Assembly: GCA_037190845.1 (NCBI GenBank)
Contig: JBBCJI010000022.1
Coordinates: 30,100-94,099, forward strand
Length of the DNA stretch: 64,000 bases
Source: JBEBVQ01 sp037190845
GTDB lineage: Bacteria; Bacteroidota; Bacteroidia; Chitinophagales; Chitinophagaceae
Direction of reading: 5' to 3'
In this document: piece after piece, positions 35,649-44,338 of the stretch
How positions within the stretch are numbered: position 1 is the stretch's first letter
Layout: every line of letters starts with the position of its first letter
Translations under genes and position numbers: made by a program
Notes under the pieces: model-generated
The model's database searches: none
The model's input: the letters and a program-made list of their open reading frames with translations, nothing else
What the model was told of the DNA's origin: nothing

Positions 35649-37660
35649 AGGGTTATATTGTTTGATGTACCAAAGCTCATATCTGCTAATTTAAGCTTTT
35701 CCAGACTAAACTCGATGTGCACGGTTGTGCTTTTCTCTTTTACGGATGTAATGGATAAATATCCCTGCAGCGCCTGTACGCGGAATTTCAGGTTCTGCAG
35801 ACCGAACCCTCCGTACTGCACTTCCGTATCGAAGCCGATACCATTGTCTTCTACAGTAATGCTTAGCTTACCGTCGTACTCCATGATCTGGATCTCTGTC
35901 TGGGTGGCATGGGCATGTTTGATAATATTCTGTACCAGCTCCTGTATGATCCGGTATAGCATTAATTCTGCGGCTTTATCTATCGTCGCGGATAACTTAT
36001 GGAACTGAAGACTGACGTATAATAATCCACCTGCATTGATATTCTCACAGAATGTTTCCAGGGCTTTCTGCAGGCTGTGACGGGTCAGAATATCCGGCAT
36101 GAGGTTATGAGCTGTCTTACGTATTTCTGCAGATGTCGCCTGCAACAGATGAGACATGCTATCCAACTGCTCTATCGCTCTCAGTTCCGGGTAATCTTTT
36201 CTGGCTGATCCAAAGTTCATTTTTATTGCAGCCAGCATTCCTCCGATACCGTCATGCAGCTCACGTGCGATCCTGCCTCTTTCCTGTTCCTCGCCTTTGA
36301 TCATAGCTTTCAGCAGCTCTATTTCCCGTTCTTTTTCTGTGTTGGTGATTTTAGCCTGCAGCAATTTTTGTTTTTGCTTATTGCTCCGGTAAATGACGAT
36401 GAGCAATGCCGTCAGCAACAATAATGCTGTCGTAACGGAAATGATCCAGACATTCTTTTCCCGGATCTGCCCCTGCTTGCGTGACAAAATACGTTCAAAT
36501 TCCCGCTCTTTTTCGGTAAGCCTGTATCTGGTCTCCAACTGGTGAATGATCTTTTCCCGCTCCTGGTCAGCCATACTGTCACGCAGGTCCGAATATGTTT
36601 TCTGATATTGATATGCCTTGTCTGTGTGATCCATAGCAGCGTATAATGCCGCCATGTTAGCATAAATATCCAGTATAAGCTTTGGCAGGGATAACTGTCT
36701 GGCTGTTTCCAGCGCAGTAAGATAATGTTGTTCGGCCTGCCTGTAATCTTTCAATGCAAAGTAGCTGGCGCCGAGCCCCATATTCGGATCTACGACAGAA
36801 TAGCGTGGGTAAATGTTGGTATATGTCAATGCTTTCTCAAAGTAGGGAATTGCAGTCTGCGGCTGTGCCTGCTGGTGATACAGGTAGGTAGTACCCATGG
36901 CGTTGTTGAACACAGTGACTGCCAGGTCATCCAACTCTGAGATGTCTGCTGCTTTGAGCAGCATTTGCCGGGCACGGAGGTATTGCTTCCGGTGGTTGTA
37001 CATAGCCGCCATATTTATATAGGCATGACCAAGTAGCTCCAGGACAAAATGCTCCGTTCGCCCGGATCCGGTCTCTACTGCTTTTTCAAAATAAGACAGC
37101 GCTTTGCCGGGATCCTCAAGTCTTTCCCAGGAAGCACCTATGTTCAGCAATGTCCGCATCCTGATATATCCATCCGGCGAAGTTTCAATAGTTTTGTAAT
37201 AATAATGCAGTGCGGAGTCATGCAATTCCTGTTCTGTAAAGACAGTCCCCAGGTTGAGGTACAGTTGGGCTTCCATTCTTTCCTGCAGCTTTTCCAGCTT
37301 GTTTTGCTCCAGGTGATGCAGCGCGACCCGGTAAAGAGACAGCGCACGGCTAAACTGTCCTCTATCCGCATATTCCACTCCAAGGCACATCAATGCCCAT
37401 GCATATCCAAAATGATATCCTGATTGCCGGCTCCATTGCAGAGCAGTATCCAGCAAGGCAATAGTCTGGTTACGGTTTGTATATTTTGTGCTGATAGCGG
37501 CTTCTATATAGTTATTGATCACATTGGTATCAATATGCTGTTTCTCTCTGGCTTCCCATGTAATCGGGTTCAGGTTATCGATACCCTCTGTCTGTCCGGA
37601 CGAAGGCCGGGAAACCAGCAACAGACAAATCATTGATATCAAAAGGATCTTTATATTCAT
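35645..37660 (-). CDS. TPR-containing sensor histidine kinase (module 2)
   Basis: A 671-residue kinase from the ATG at 37660 (MNIKILLISMICLLLVSRPS, signal peptide ending SGQ). The extracytoplasmic part (about 30-400) consists of TPR-like helices (for example ALNIG/ALSYFEKAVETG, AIPYFEKALTYT). A membrane helix VWIISVTTALLLLTALLIVI is followed by a coiled coil and the HisKA_3 core: H box EEQERGRIARELHDGIGGML, N box IQELVQNIIKHAHAT, G1 VEDNGIGFD and G2 GGFGLQNLKFRV. All motifs are intact. The stop overlaps the start of the regulator gene. The N-terminal TPRs suggest sensing of a protein or peptide in the periplasm, which is inference. Confidence 0.94.
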   Translation of the reverse strand: MNIKILLISMICLLLVSRPSSGQTEGIDNLNPITWEAREKQHIDTNVINNYIEAAISTKYTNRNQTIALLDTALQWSRQSGYHFGYAWALMCLGVEYADRGQFSRALSLYRVALHHLEQNKLEKLQERMEAQLYLNLGTVFTEQELHDSALHYYYKTIETSPDGYIRMRTLLNIGASWERLEDPGKALSYFEKAVETGSGRTEHFVLELLGHAYINMAAMYNHRKQYLRARQMLLKAADISELDDLAVTVFNNAMGTTYLYHQQAQPQTAIPYFEKALTYTNIYPRYSVVDPNMGLGASYFALKDYRQAEQHYLTALETARQLSLPKLILDIYANMAALYAAMDHTDKAYQYQKTYSDLRDSMADQEREKIIHQLETRYRLTEKEREFERILSRKQGQIREKNVWIISVTTALLLLTALLIVIYRSNKQKQKLLQAKITNTEKEREIELLKAMIKGEEQERGRIARELHDGIGGMLAAIKMNFGSARKDYPELRAIEQLDSMSHLLQATSAEIRKTAHNLMPDILTRHSLQKALETFCENINAGGLLYVSLQFHKLSATIDKAAELMLYRIIQELVQNIIKHAHATQTEIQIMEYDGKLSITVEDNGIGFDTEVQYGGFGLQNLKFRVQALQGYLSITSVKEKSTTVHIEFSLEKLKLADMSFGTSNNITL

Positions 37661-37756
37661 TGGTATGATGAATGATATCCGGCCAGAAGGTTGAGGTGGA
37701 AAGGTACGATAATGAAAAATAACCCGGATTTTGTGATTTGAATGAAGAAAAATAAT

Positions 37757-37803
37757 ATGCACCTAAAGCGCTATTCCCGGCAGTCTTCTATGTGCCAACT
37801 TTG
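37757..37803 (+). promoter_or_regulatory. Shared upstream element plus weak -7 box, gene 37841
   Basis: ATGCACCTAAAG (37757-37768) is followed after exactly 27 bases by CAACTTTG (37796-37803), a -7 box with C in place of the first T. The same 12-mer and spacing occur before 40599, and a variant before 46591. An activator site is the simplest reading. Confidence 0.5.
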
Positions 37804-37840
37804 AACATGATCATAAAGGGAATTACAGATAGAAATACAC

Positions 37841-40441
37841 ATGAGAATATATATCCTTTTAACACTGTTGATTCTTTTTTCAGGATATATCGCTCCGGCA
37901 CAGACGGAGCAGATATGGATATGCGCCCAGGGAGGAGGATATGATTTTTCCGGCGGGCAGCCGGTGCATATTACCGGCAGTGAAGGTAACGGAGGCGAAA
38001 GTGCAGCCTCAGTATGCGGAGACAACGGAAACCTGCTGTTTTATACAAACGGGACAAGCGTATGGACGACAGATCATCAACTGATGTCCAATGGCAGCAA
38101 TCTCACAGGCGGATTAACTACACGTTCTACATCACAAGGATCACTGATTGTGCCGCAGCCCGGTAATCCCGACCGGTATTTTATATTTTCACTGACCGAT
38201 CCGGGGAATACAAGCAGTCAGGCCGATCTTACCTATAACGGACGGCTTCGCTATAGTGTTGTGGATATGACCCTCAACGGAGGGAAGGGCGATGTGGTGA
38301 ACGGCCAGAAAAATATTCCACTGGCAGAATGGCTTGATGAAAAAATGATCGGGGTAACGGGTGACCGGTGTAATATATGGGTGGTTGTACACGTAAAAGA
38401 CTCAGCCGTGTTCAAATCATTTGAAGTTACAGAATCCGGCGTATCCGCGCAACCTGTGATATCCCGTACCGGTACTGAATCTATTTACCGGTACAACATC
38501 CGCGGAGGGCTGAATGCATCGCCCGACCGCAGGAAGATTATCTCCTGTACAGCCGATGGAACCGGTGCAGAATGGGGCGGGATGGAATTATATGATTTTG
38601 ATCCTGCCACAGGCATCTTATCCAATCCCGTTTTGTTTGACGGACGTTACCAGGCCTATTATCACGCGGCCTTTTCACCGGATATGTCCAGGCTCTACGC
38701 AGTGCATAAGGGTGGAGGACTGATCTCTGCTACAGATATTTTCCAGTTTGACCTTACAGCGGCAAACCCTGTTGCGACCAAAACAAAAATAGGAACCTGT
38801 CATCCTTTTACAGAGTTCAAAACAGGGCCGGATGGCCGCCTGTATCTCCAGGGGCTGACTTCGGGCGGACTGGGCGTGATCCGGTATCCCGACAGACTGG
38901 GGCTCGATTGTGAGTTTGTCCCCGGAATTATTGTTCCCCCGGTTACCAGCAGCCTGCCCAATAATGTGCCGGTCATAGTCAGAGATACGGCGCATTATAC
39001 GGTACAGCAGAATGTTCCCTGCTTCGCAGACAGCGTGCTGCTGACGCCTACCCGCAACGGATGGAACCATCAATGGTCTGACGGGGCCACCGGTACTGCT
39101 ACCCGGTATGCGGGAGCAGCAGGCAGATATTGGGTACGCTATCTTACCGCACCCTGCCGGCTGGTGACAGATACCTTTATTGTACCTCAGGTCAAACCCG
39201 CCCTGCGTATGGAATACAGCGGCAACGAATGCCGGCAGCAGCAGGACGGATACATCCGTATACAGCCTGGTGCAGGTGATGGCGCAACATATACATTTAC
39301 CTGGAAAAACGATGAAGGCCAGACAATCCGCACTCATACTCCCGGCGCCGGCAGCGGTGATACGCTTGAAGGGCTCGGTCCGGGTGCTTATTCTGTCCGT
39401 GTATCAGGCAGTAACGGCTGTGATACACTGATACATTTTCTGCTGCCGGAACCCGACTATGAAGCTGCTTTTGAAACCGGGCAGTTCGTTTGTATGTACG
39501 ATACGCTTCGCATCAGCAATACTTCCACAGGCAGCACGCTGAACGGATGGCATTGGGATTTCGGAGATGGCAGCACATCGTCATCCAGGGATCCTTATCA
39601 TGTATATACCCGTGCAGGAGACTATACCATAAGGCTGATTTCCGCTCCCTGCCCGGATACGGCTTATGCCTCCGTAACGGTCGAAGATGCAGCGGTACCG
39701 GAGATAGCACTGAGCGATACTTCCCTGTGCCCGTCTGAAGAACTCATCCTTACTCCGTTTCCCGGTCCCGGATTCCTCAGCCTTATATGGGAAATTGGTG
39801 GTACAACACATTCTGTGGCAGATCTTAGTCCTCTGAAATATTCTTTTCACGAACCGGGTAATTATGATGTAAAGCTCCTGGCAGAATACCGTGCCTGTAT
39901 CAGGGAGTCAGCAGTCAGTACGGTAACCGTACATCCTGATCCGGCGGTACGGCTGGGCCCGGATACCTCTGTATGCCCTGATGCGCAGCCGGTGCGGCTG
40001 GCGCCAGAGAGTCCGGATGGAACATGGCACACATTCAACTGGAGCACAGGAGCAAATACCGGACATATTATCACCGGAACACCGGGGGATTACTGGCTCG
40101 CCGTTACTTCCGAAGCAGGATGTACGGGATCCGACACGATCCGGGTGCTGAAATCATGCTACCTGGATATACCCAATGTGTTTTCACCCAATGGAGACGG
40201 TATCAATGATTACTTTTTCACTCCGGGCGTTCTTTCCGGGGACATCAGCAGCATCCGCATCCGGATATTCAGCCGCTGGGGCGAGTTGCTGTTTGAATCC
40301 GGTAACCTTTATGGGAAAGGATGGGATGGCAGCTATAAAGGTAAGCTCCAGGCTCAGGGAGTATATATATACCTGGTGGAAGCTTCTTTTCTGAATGGAA
40401 GACAGGAAAAACGACAGGGAAATATTACGCTGATACGATGA
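37841..40441 (+). CDS. Gliding-type surface protein with PKD domain and T9SS type B tail
   Basis: An 866-residue exported protein. The signal peptide MRIYILLTLLILFSGYIAPA ends AQT. The N-terminal domain (about 25-340) has SVCGDNGNLLFYTNGTSVW and FDPATGILSNPVLF, the fold seen at the start of many Bacteroidota gliding-type proteins and closely similar to the 46591 product. Ig/PKD-like modules follow, with the PKD signature WHWDFGDGSTSSSRDPYHVY near residue 575. The C-terminus is a type B sorting domain: IPNVFSPNGDGINDYFFTPG ... RIFSRWGELLFES ... GWDGSYKGK ... QGNITLIR. It diverges from the module 2 kinase and is followed by the 40599 propeller gene. Probably displayed or released at the cell surface. 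Confidence 0.88.
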   Translation: MRIYILLTLLILFSGYIAPAQTEQIWICAQGGGYDFSGGQPVHITGSEGNGGESAASVCGDNGNLLFYTNGTSVWTTDHQLMSNGSNLTGGLTTRSTSQGSLIVPQPGNPDRYFIFSLTDPGNTSSQADLTYNGRLRYSVVDMTLNGGKGDVVNGQKNIPLAEWLDEKMIGVTGDRCNIWVVVHVKDSAVFKSFEVTESGVSAQPVISRTGTESIYRYNIRGGLNASPDRRKIISCTADGTGAEWGGMELYDFDPATGILSNPVLFDGRYQAYYHAAFSPDMSRLYAVHKGGGLISATDIFQFDLTAANPVATKTKIGTCHPFTEFKTGPDGRLYLQGLTSGGLGVIRYPDRLGLDCEFVPGIIVPPVTSSLPNNVPVIVRDTAHYTVQQNVPCFADSVLLTPTRNGWNHQWSDGATGTATRYAGAAGRYWVRYLTAPCRLVTDTFIVPQVKPALRMEYSGNECRQQQDGYIRIQPGAGDGATYTFTWKNDEGQTIRTHTPGAGSGDTLEGLGPGAYSVRVSGSNGCDTLIHFLLPEPDYEAAFETGQFVCMYDTLRISNTSTGSTLNGWHWDFGDGSTSSSRDPYHVYTRAGDYTIRLISAPCPDTAYASVTVEDAAVPEIALSDTSLCPSEELILTPFPGPGFLSLIWEIGGTTHSVADLSPLKYSFHEPGNYDVKLLAEYRACIRESAVSTVTVHPDPAVRLGPDTSVCPDAQPVRLAPESPDGTWHTFNWSTGANTGHIITGTPGDYWLAVTSEAGCTGSDTIRVLKSCYLDIPNVFSPNGDGINDYFFTPGVLSGDISSIRIRIFSRWGELLFESGNLYGKGWDGSYKGKLQAQGVYIYLVEASFLNGRQEKRQGNITLIR

Positions 40442-40482
40442 GTACAGACCTGTTTGTTTGTATTGATATGTGAAAAACCAAA

Positions 40483-40529
40483 ATGCACCTAAAGAGCCAT
40501 ACCAGGGTTAGCGGAAACATGGATTTTTG
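40483..40529 (+). promoter_or_regulatory. Shared upstream element plus weak -7 box, gene 40599
   Basis: ATGCACCTAAAG (40483-40494) is followed after 27 bases by GATTTTTG (40522-40529), one mismatch from TAnnTTTG. The 12-mer and spacing are the same as before 37841. Confidence 0.5.
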
Positions 40530-40598
40530 TTTTAGCTAAAGTTATATCATCCTTCAATAACCCAGGTATTTTCCAAACCAACAGCTAAAAAACTGAAA

Positions 40599-43500
40599 AT
40601 GAAAAAAAATCTTTTTACCCAAACTGTTTTTACGGCATTCCTGCTGCCGCTGGCCTTTCAGGCCGGTGCGGGCCAGGAAGAAAAGCATACTTTCAAACCG
40701 GACAATCCGGTACTTGCCCGGGAGTCTGCAGATGCGCTCAAAGAGCGTTATAATTCCGGGTCGCATGATCTTGTTTTTCTTGAGAATAAAGGAATGGTAC
40801 AGGATCAGTACGGAAAGATACGGACGGATATAGATTTCTCCCTTTCAGGAGGTCCGGGTCTGAATGTGTTCGTCGGCGCCGGCAGGATCCATTACCAATG
40901 GTCGGCGCCTGTACCCGGATCGGAGGAAAAGCTCCGGATGTACCGTATGGATGTGGTGCTGAAAGGTGCTAATACCGGCGTTTCTGCAGTAAAAGAACTG
41001 AAACAGGATTATATAGTGCGTTATTTTAAAGGTGCATCCGGTGCAATTGTATCCGAATCTTTTCGCAAGATCACCTATCCCGATATTTATCCCGGCATAG
41101 ACTGGGTATTATATGTCAATAAAGAAGGCAGTCTGCAATATGATTTTGTAGTACACCCGGGCGCGAAAGCTTCCGACATTCGGATCGAATTCGGGGGCGC
41201 TGAAAGCCTGAAGATCAACAAGGATGGCAGCCTTACGGCTACGACGCCGATGGGCAGTGTTACTGAGCAGCCGCCCTACAGCTTTATGACTGGCGGCGTA
41301 ACTGTTCCTTCCGCCTTTGTGCTGAAGGGTAATGCCGTCAGTTTTAAAACAGGAAATTATTCCGGCCGGCTGACCATTGATCCTGTTGTGGACTGGATCA
41401 GCTATTACGGCGCCTCTGAGACGGATGCCAATAACCAGACGATATTTACCGATATGGCCAGCGATGAGACAGGTAACCTGTATTTCGTAGGCATAACAAG
41501 AAGCCCTACGCTTATTGCTACATCCGGCCAGGGCGAGTACGATAGCGAGATCTTCATATCTTACAATCCGAATGCTACAGCAGCGTCAGGCATCCTTTTT
41601 GTAGATGCCTTTATCGTAAAGTTCGATAGTACGGGCAAGCGGAAGTGGGCCAGCTACTATGGAGATTCGCTGACCGATGCGGCTTCCAAAGTGACCTGCG
41701 ATCCTTCCGGGAATGTATATATGGCGGGCACAACCATGACGCTGGGGCTGGGACATGGCGCCAATGTTCACCAGACAACCGGCGACAGGAGTAAAGCCGA
41801 CGCTTTTATTGTAAAGTTCGACAGCACCGGTAACCGGATCTGGCATACATACTACGGTGGTAGCGCAGAAGAGAGAGGTCTGGGACTGGTATGGGCAGAT
41901 CCGGGATATCTTTATCTTGCCGGAGTCACCAAAAGTGCTACCGGTATTTCAGATGCCTCATACAACGTACATCAAACAGCCATAACCAATGCTCAGAATG
42001 AAGCCTTTCTCGCAAAATTTGACAGCTCCGGCCGTTTGATCTGGGGTACTTATTACGGTGGAGCGGGTGCAGATGCCGCACACGATCTGGCTATTGATCC
42101 GTACGGATATTTGTATATTGCCGGCGCTACAGCCAGCGCTGCCGGGATTACTGATACGAACAAGAACGTTTATATCAAAAATAAACCCCCAGGCTTTTTC
42201 GGCAGTACTTTCCTGGCAAAATTCGACACTACCGGCAACCGGGTATGGGGTACCTACTACGGCACCGGAAACGAGCTTTATGTAACTATTGCGGCAGATC
42301 CATGGGGACATATTTATATGACGGGATCAACTGGTATGATAGGTGCTGCAGCAGATTCGCAGTATTTCATTGTTGAAGGTGCGGCGCCGGTGTACCGCAA
42401 GCAGACCACCGCTTATGCCGCCGATGCCTTCCTGGTCAAATTTGACAGTAGCGGACAAGCGGTCTGGGGATCATTTACAGGTGGTACTTCTGTGGCGGGA
42501 GGCTCAGGTTCTGAATCCGTAACCTGTAATATGTATGGCGAAGTATACATCACAGGCGCTACCAATAACGCAAGCGGAGTAACAACCTCCGGAGCGTACA
42601 GGGAAATTTTTTCAGGTGGCATAACCGATGCCTTTCTGATGAAATTCGACAGTTCGGGCATTCTTCAATACGGTACCTATCTGGGTGATTCTGCTCAGGA
42701 TTTCCGGCGGATCATACCCCTTACTACAGTACATCACTGTATGGTGCGTACCGACGGATTCGGCGGGGTATATGCAGCGGGCAATACACTCAGGAAAGCG
42801 TCCGGTTTCGGGGGGCTTGCCACTCCCGGTGCACACCAGGAAGCTTATGGCGGCGGTATTATCTTCAAATTCCTTGATTGTCCTTCATTGCCCCAAAGCC
42901 CGGAGATCACAGGGCCGGATACGGTTTGCGTATATAGCGAACAGACTTACTGGCTGCCCGATTCGTCGGGATATGTCTATACCTGGGCGCCCGATGCAGG
43001 ATGGGGGCCGGGCGGTACGGCAGGAGATACGATCACGCTGATCGCTCCGGGACAAGGAGGAACTATTGCCGTCCATGCAACAATAAACGGGACGTGCGAA
43101 AAACGGATCGTTTCTACGGAAACCAAAACCCGTGATGTATATGTGCTGCCGGCGCCGGATCCTGCCATACAACCCGTAGAAGACACGCTTTATACCCAGC
43201 GCGCATACGCTTCCTACCACTGGGTGCTGGACGGAGACACGATCAGCGGAGCAACCGGAGCAAGCCATATAGTGCTGGAGAATGGTTTCTATTCGGTGAT
43301 CGTGGAAGATGAAAACGGCTGCCGTGATACCTCGGACACCTATGAGGTTAATAATGTAAGCGTACAGGATATACATAACGCGCAGGGGAAAGTTCGTATA
43401 TACCCGAACCCCGCCCATACAATCGTATATGTCAGCGCTTCCGTTCCGGTGAACCTGCTGCTGAGCGGAATAGACGGAAAGCAGCTTCTGCGCAGGGAAG

Positions 43501-43613
43501 CAGCGGATCAGATCGATATCAGTGAGCTGCCTGCGGGCGTTTATACGCTGTCTGTGATTACAGCCGATGGACGCCTGCTTCAGGTAGAAAAGCTGGTAAA
43601 AGCGGTACGGTAG
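40599..43613 (+). CDS. Seven-repeat SBBP propeller surface protein with T9SS type A tail
   Basis: A 1004-residue exported protein with signal peptide MKKNLFTQTVFTAFLLPLAF ending AGAGQ. Residues 55-270 form a beta-rich domain (LVFLENKGMVQDQYGKIRTD ... YPGIDWVLYVNKEG ... RLTIDPVVDWISYYG) of the kind found ahead of SBBP repeats. Then come seven propeller repeats (GNVYMAGTT, GYLYLAGVT, GYLYIAGAT, GHIYMTGST, GEVYITGAT and relatives) each with DAFLVKFDSSG and WGTYYGG. An Ig-like stretch and a type A tail (VRIYPNPAHTIVYVSASVPV ... LPAGVYTLSV ... VEKLVKAVR) complete it. The tail resembles those of 14093 and 46591. It is the second gene of module 2, with its own candidate promoter. Confidence 0.88.
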   Translation: MKKNLFTQTVFTAFLLPLAFQAGAGQEEKHTFKPDNPVLARESADALKERYNSGSHDLVFLENKGMVQDQYGKIRTDIDFSLSGGPGLNVFVGAGRIHYQWSAPVPGSEEKLRMYRMDVVLKGANTGVSAVKELKQDYIVRYFKGASGAIVSESFRKITYPDIYPGIDWVLYVNKEGSLQYDFVVHPGAKASDIRIEFGGAESLKINKDGSLTATTPMGSVTEQPPYSFMTGGVTVPSAFVLKGNAVSFKTGNYSGRLTIDPVVDWISYYGASETDANNQTIFTDMASDETGNLYFVGITRSPTLIATSGQGEYDSEIFISYNPNATAASGILFVDAFIVKFDSTGKRKWASYYGDSLTDAASKVTCDPSGNVYMAGTTMTLGLGHGANVHQTTGDRSKADAFIVKFDSTGNRIWHTYYGGSAEERGLGLVWADPGYLYLAGVTKSATGISDASYNVHQTAITNAQNEAFLAKFDSSGRLIWGTYYGGAGADAAHDLAIDPYGYLYIAGATASAAGITDTNKNVYIKNKPPGFFGSTFLAKFDTTGNRVWGTYYGTGNELYVTIAADPWGHIYMTGSTGMIGAAADSQYFIVEGAAPVYRKQTTAYAADAFLVKFDSSGQAVWGSFTGGTSVAGGSGSESVTCNMYGEVYITGATNNASGVTTSGAYREIFSGGITDAFLMKFDSSGILQYGTYLGDSAQDFRRIIPLTTVHHCMVRTDGFGGVYAAGNTLRKASGFGGLATPGAHQEAYGGGIIFKFLDCPSLPQSPEITGPDTVCVYSEQTYWLPDSSGYVYTWAPDAGWGPGGTAGDTITLIAPGQGGTIAVHATINGTCEKRIVSTETKTRDVYVLPAPDPAIQPVEDTLYTQRAYASYHWVLDGDTISGATGASHIVLENGFYSVIVEDENGCRDTSDTYEVNNVSVQDIHNAQGKVRIYPNPAHTIVYVSASVPVNLLLSGIDGKQLLRREAADQIDISELPAGVYTLSVITADGRLLQVEKLVKAVR

Positions 43614-43640
43614 GTAGTACTGTTTTTATTGTTTCCATCG

Positions 43641-43671
43641 CTGCCGGTGCGGGCTATACCTGTACCGGCAG
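43641..43671. terminator. Hairpin after the 40599 propeller gene
   Basis: CTGCCGGT (43641-43648) pairs with ACCGGCAG (43664-43671). The flank TATTGTTTCCATCG and stem resemble the hairpin at 16237-16267. It lies between converging genes. Confidence 0.6.
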
Positions 43672-43699
43672 TAATATTTCAGATAAATGAGACCCCGGG

Positions 43700-44338
43700 T
43701 TATACAGCCAGCCCGAGCTTCAGCGCCTTGTTGACCAATGCAGCGGTGTTCTTCACATCCAGCTTGAGCAGGATGTTGATCCGGTAACGTTTCACTGTAT
43801 GCAGGCTCAGGAAAAGCTGCTGGGCGATCTCCGGATCCGTATGCCCGTTGACGATAAGCTGCAGGATCTCTACCTCGCGGGAAGTAAGATTGGATTTGGT
43901 CGTATAGATTCGTTTGTGCTTTACAGGGGCTTCTTCCATCTTTTCCCGGAGCGACGCTTCAATAAACGTTCCGCCATTATACACCGTCTCAATGGCGTTT
44001 ACCAGGGTATCTTCTTCTGTCGTTTTCAGTAAATATCCGTGCACGCCATTTCGCAGTGCATTATGCACGTACAGCGGACTGTTGAAGTTGGTCAGCATCA
44101 GTATTCTGATGCGGGGATATGTTTTCAGTATGAGCGGCGCCAGCTCATCTCCCGATTTATCGGGAAGCTGTATATCCAGCAGCAATATATCAGGAACCAT
44201 ACGCTCCAGTCCGTGCATCAGTTCTGTACCGCTGCCAAAAGCCCCAGCCAGCATAATATGCGAATGCCGGGACAGAAGCATCTGCATACCCTGCATGATC
44301 AGTGGGTGATCGTCTGCTATAGCTACCTGTATGCTCAT
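43700..44338 (-). CDS. NarL/LuxR-family response regulator (module 3)
   Basis: A 212-residue regulator and close paralogue of the module 2 regulator, including the start MSIQVAIADDHPLI and the end AALVNKALKLGLAV. The receiver is intact (DILLLDIQLPDKSG, YLLKTTEEDTL), as is the helix-turn-helix (LTSREVEILQLIVNGHTDPE, SLHTVKRYRINILLKL). It overlaps its kinase by four bases (ATGA). The recognition helix is almost the same as in module 2 (KRYRIN against KHYRIS), so the two regulators may bind the same sites; the shared motif upstream of the divergent genes of both modules agrees with this. Confidence 0.95.
   Translation of the reverse strand: MSIQVAIADDHPLIMQGMQMLLSRHSHIMLAGAFGSGTELMHGLERMVPDILLLDIQLPDKSGDELAPLILKTYPRIRILMLTNFNSPLYVHNALRNGVHGYLLKTTEEDTLVNAIETVYNGGTFIEASLREKMEEAPVKHKRIYTTKSNLTSREVEILQLIVNGHTDPEIAQQLFLSLHTVKRYRINILLKLDVKNTAALVNKALKLGLAV

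Noticed and set aside
42885..43418. Minus-strand open frame within the 40599 propeller gene
   Set aside because: It is a shadow of a GC-rich repeat-containing gene, without start signal or domain.
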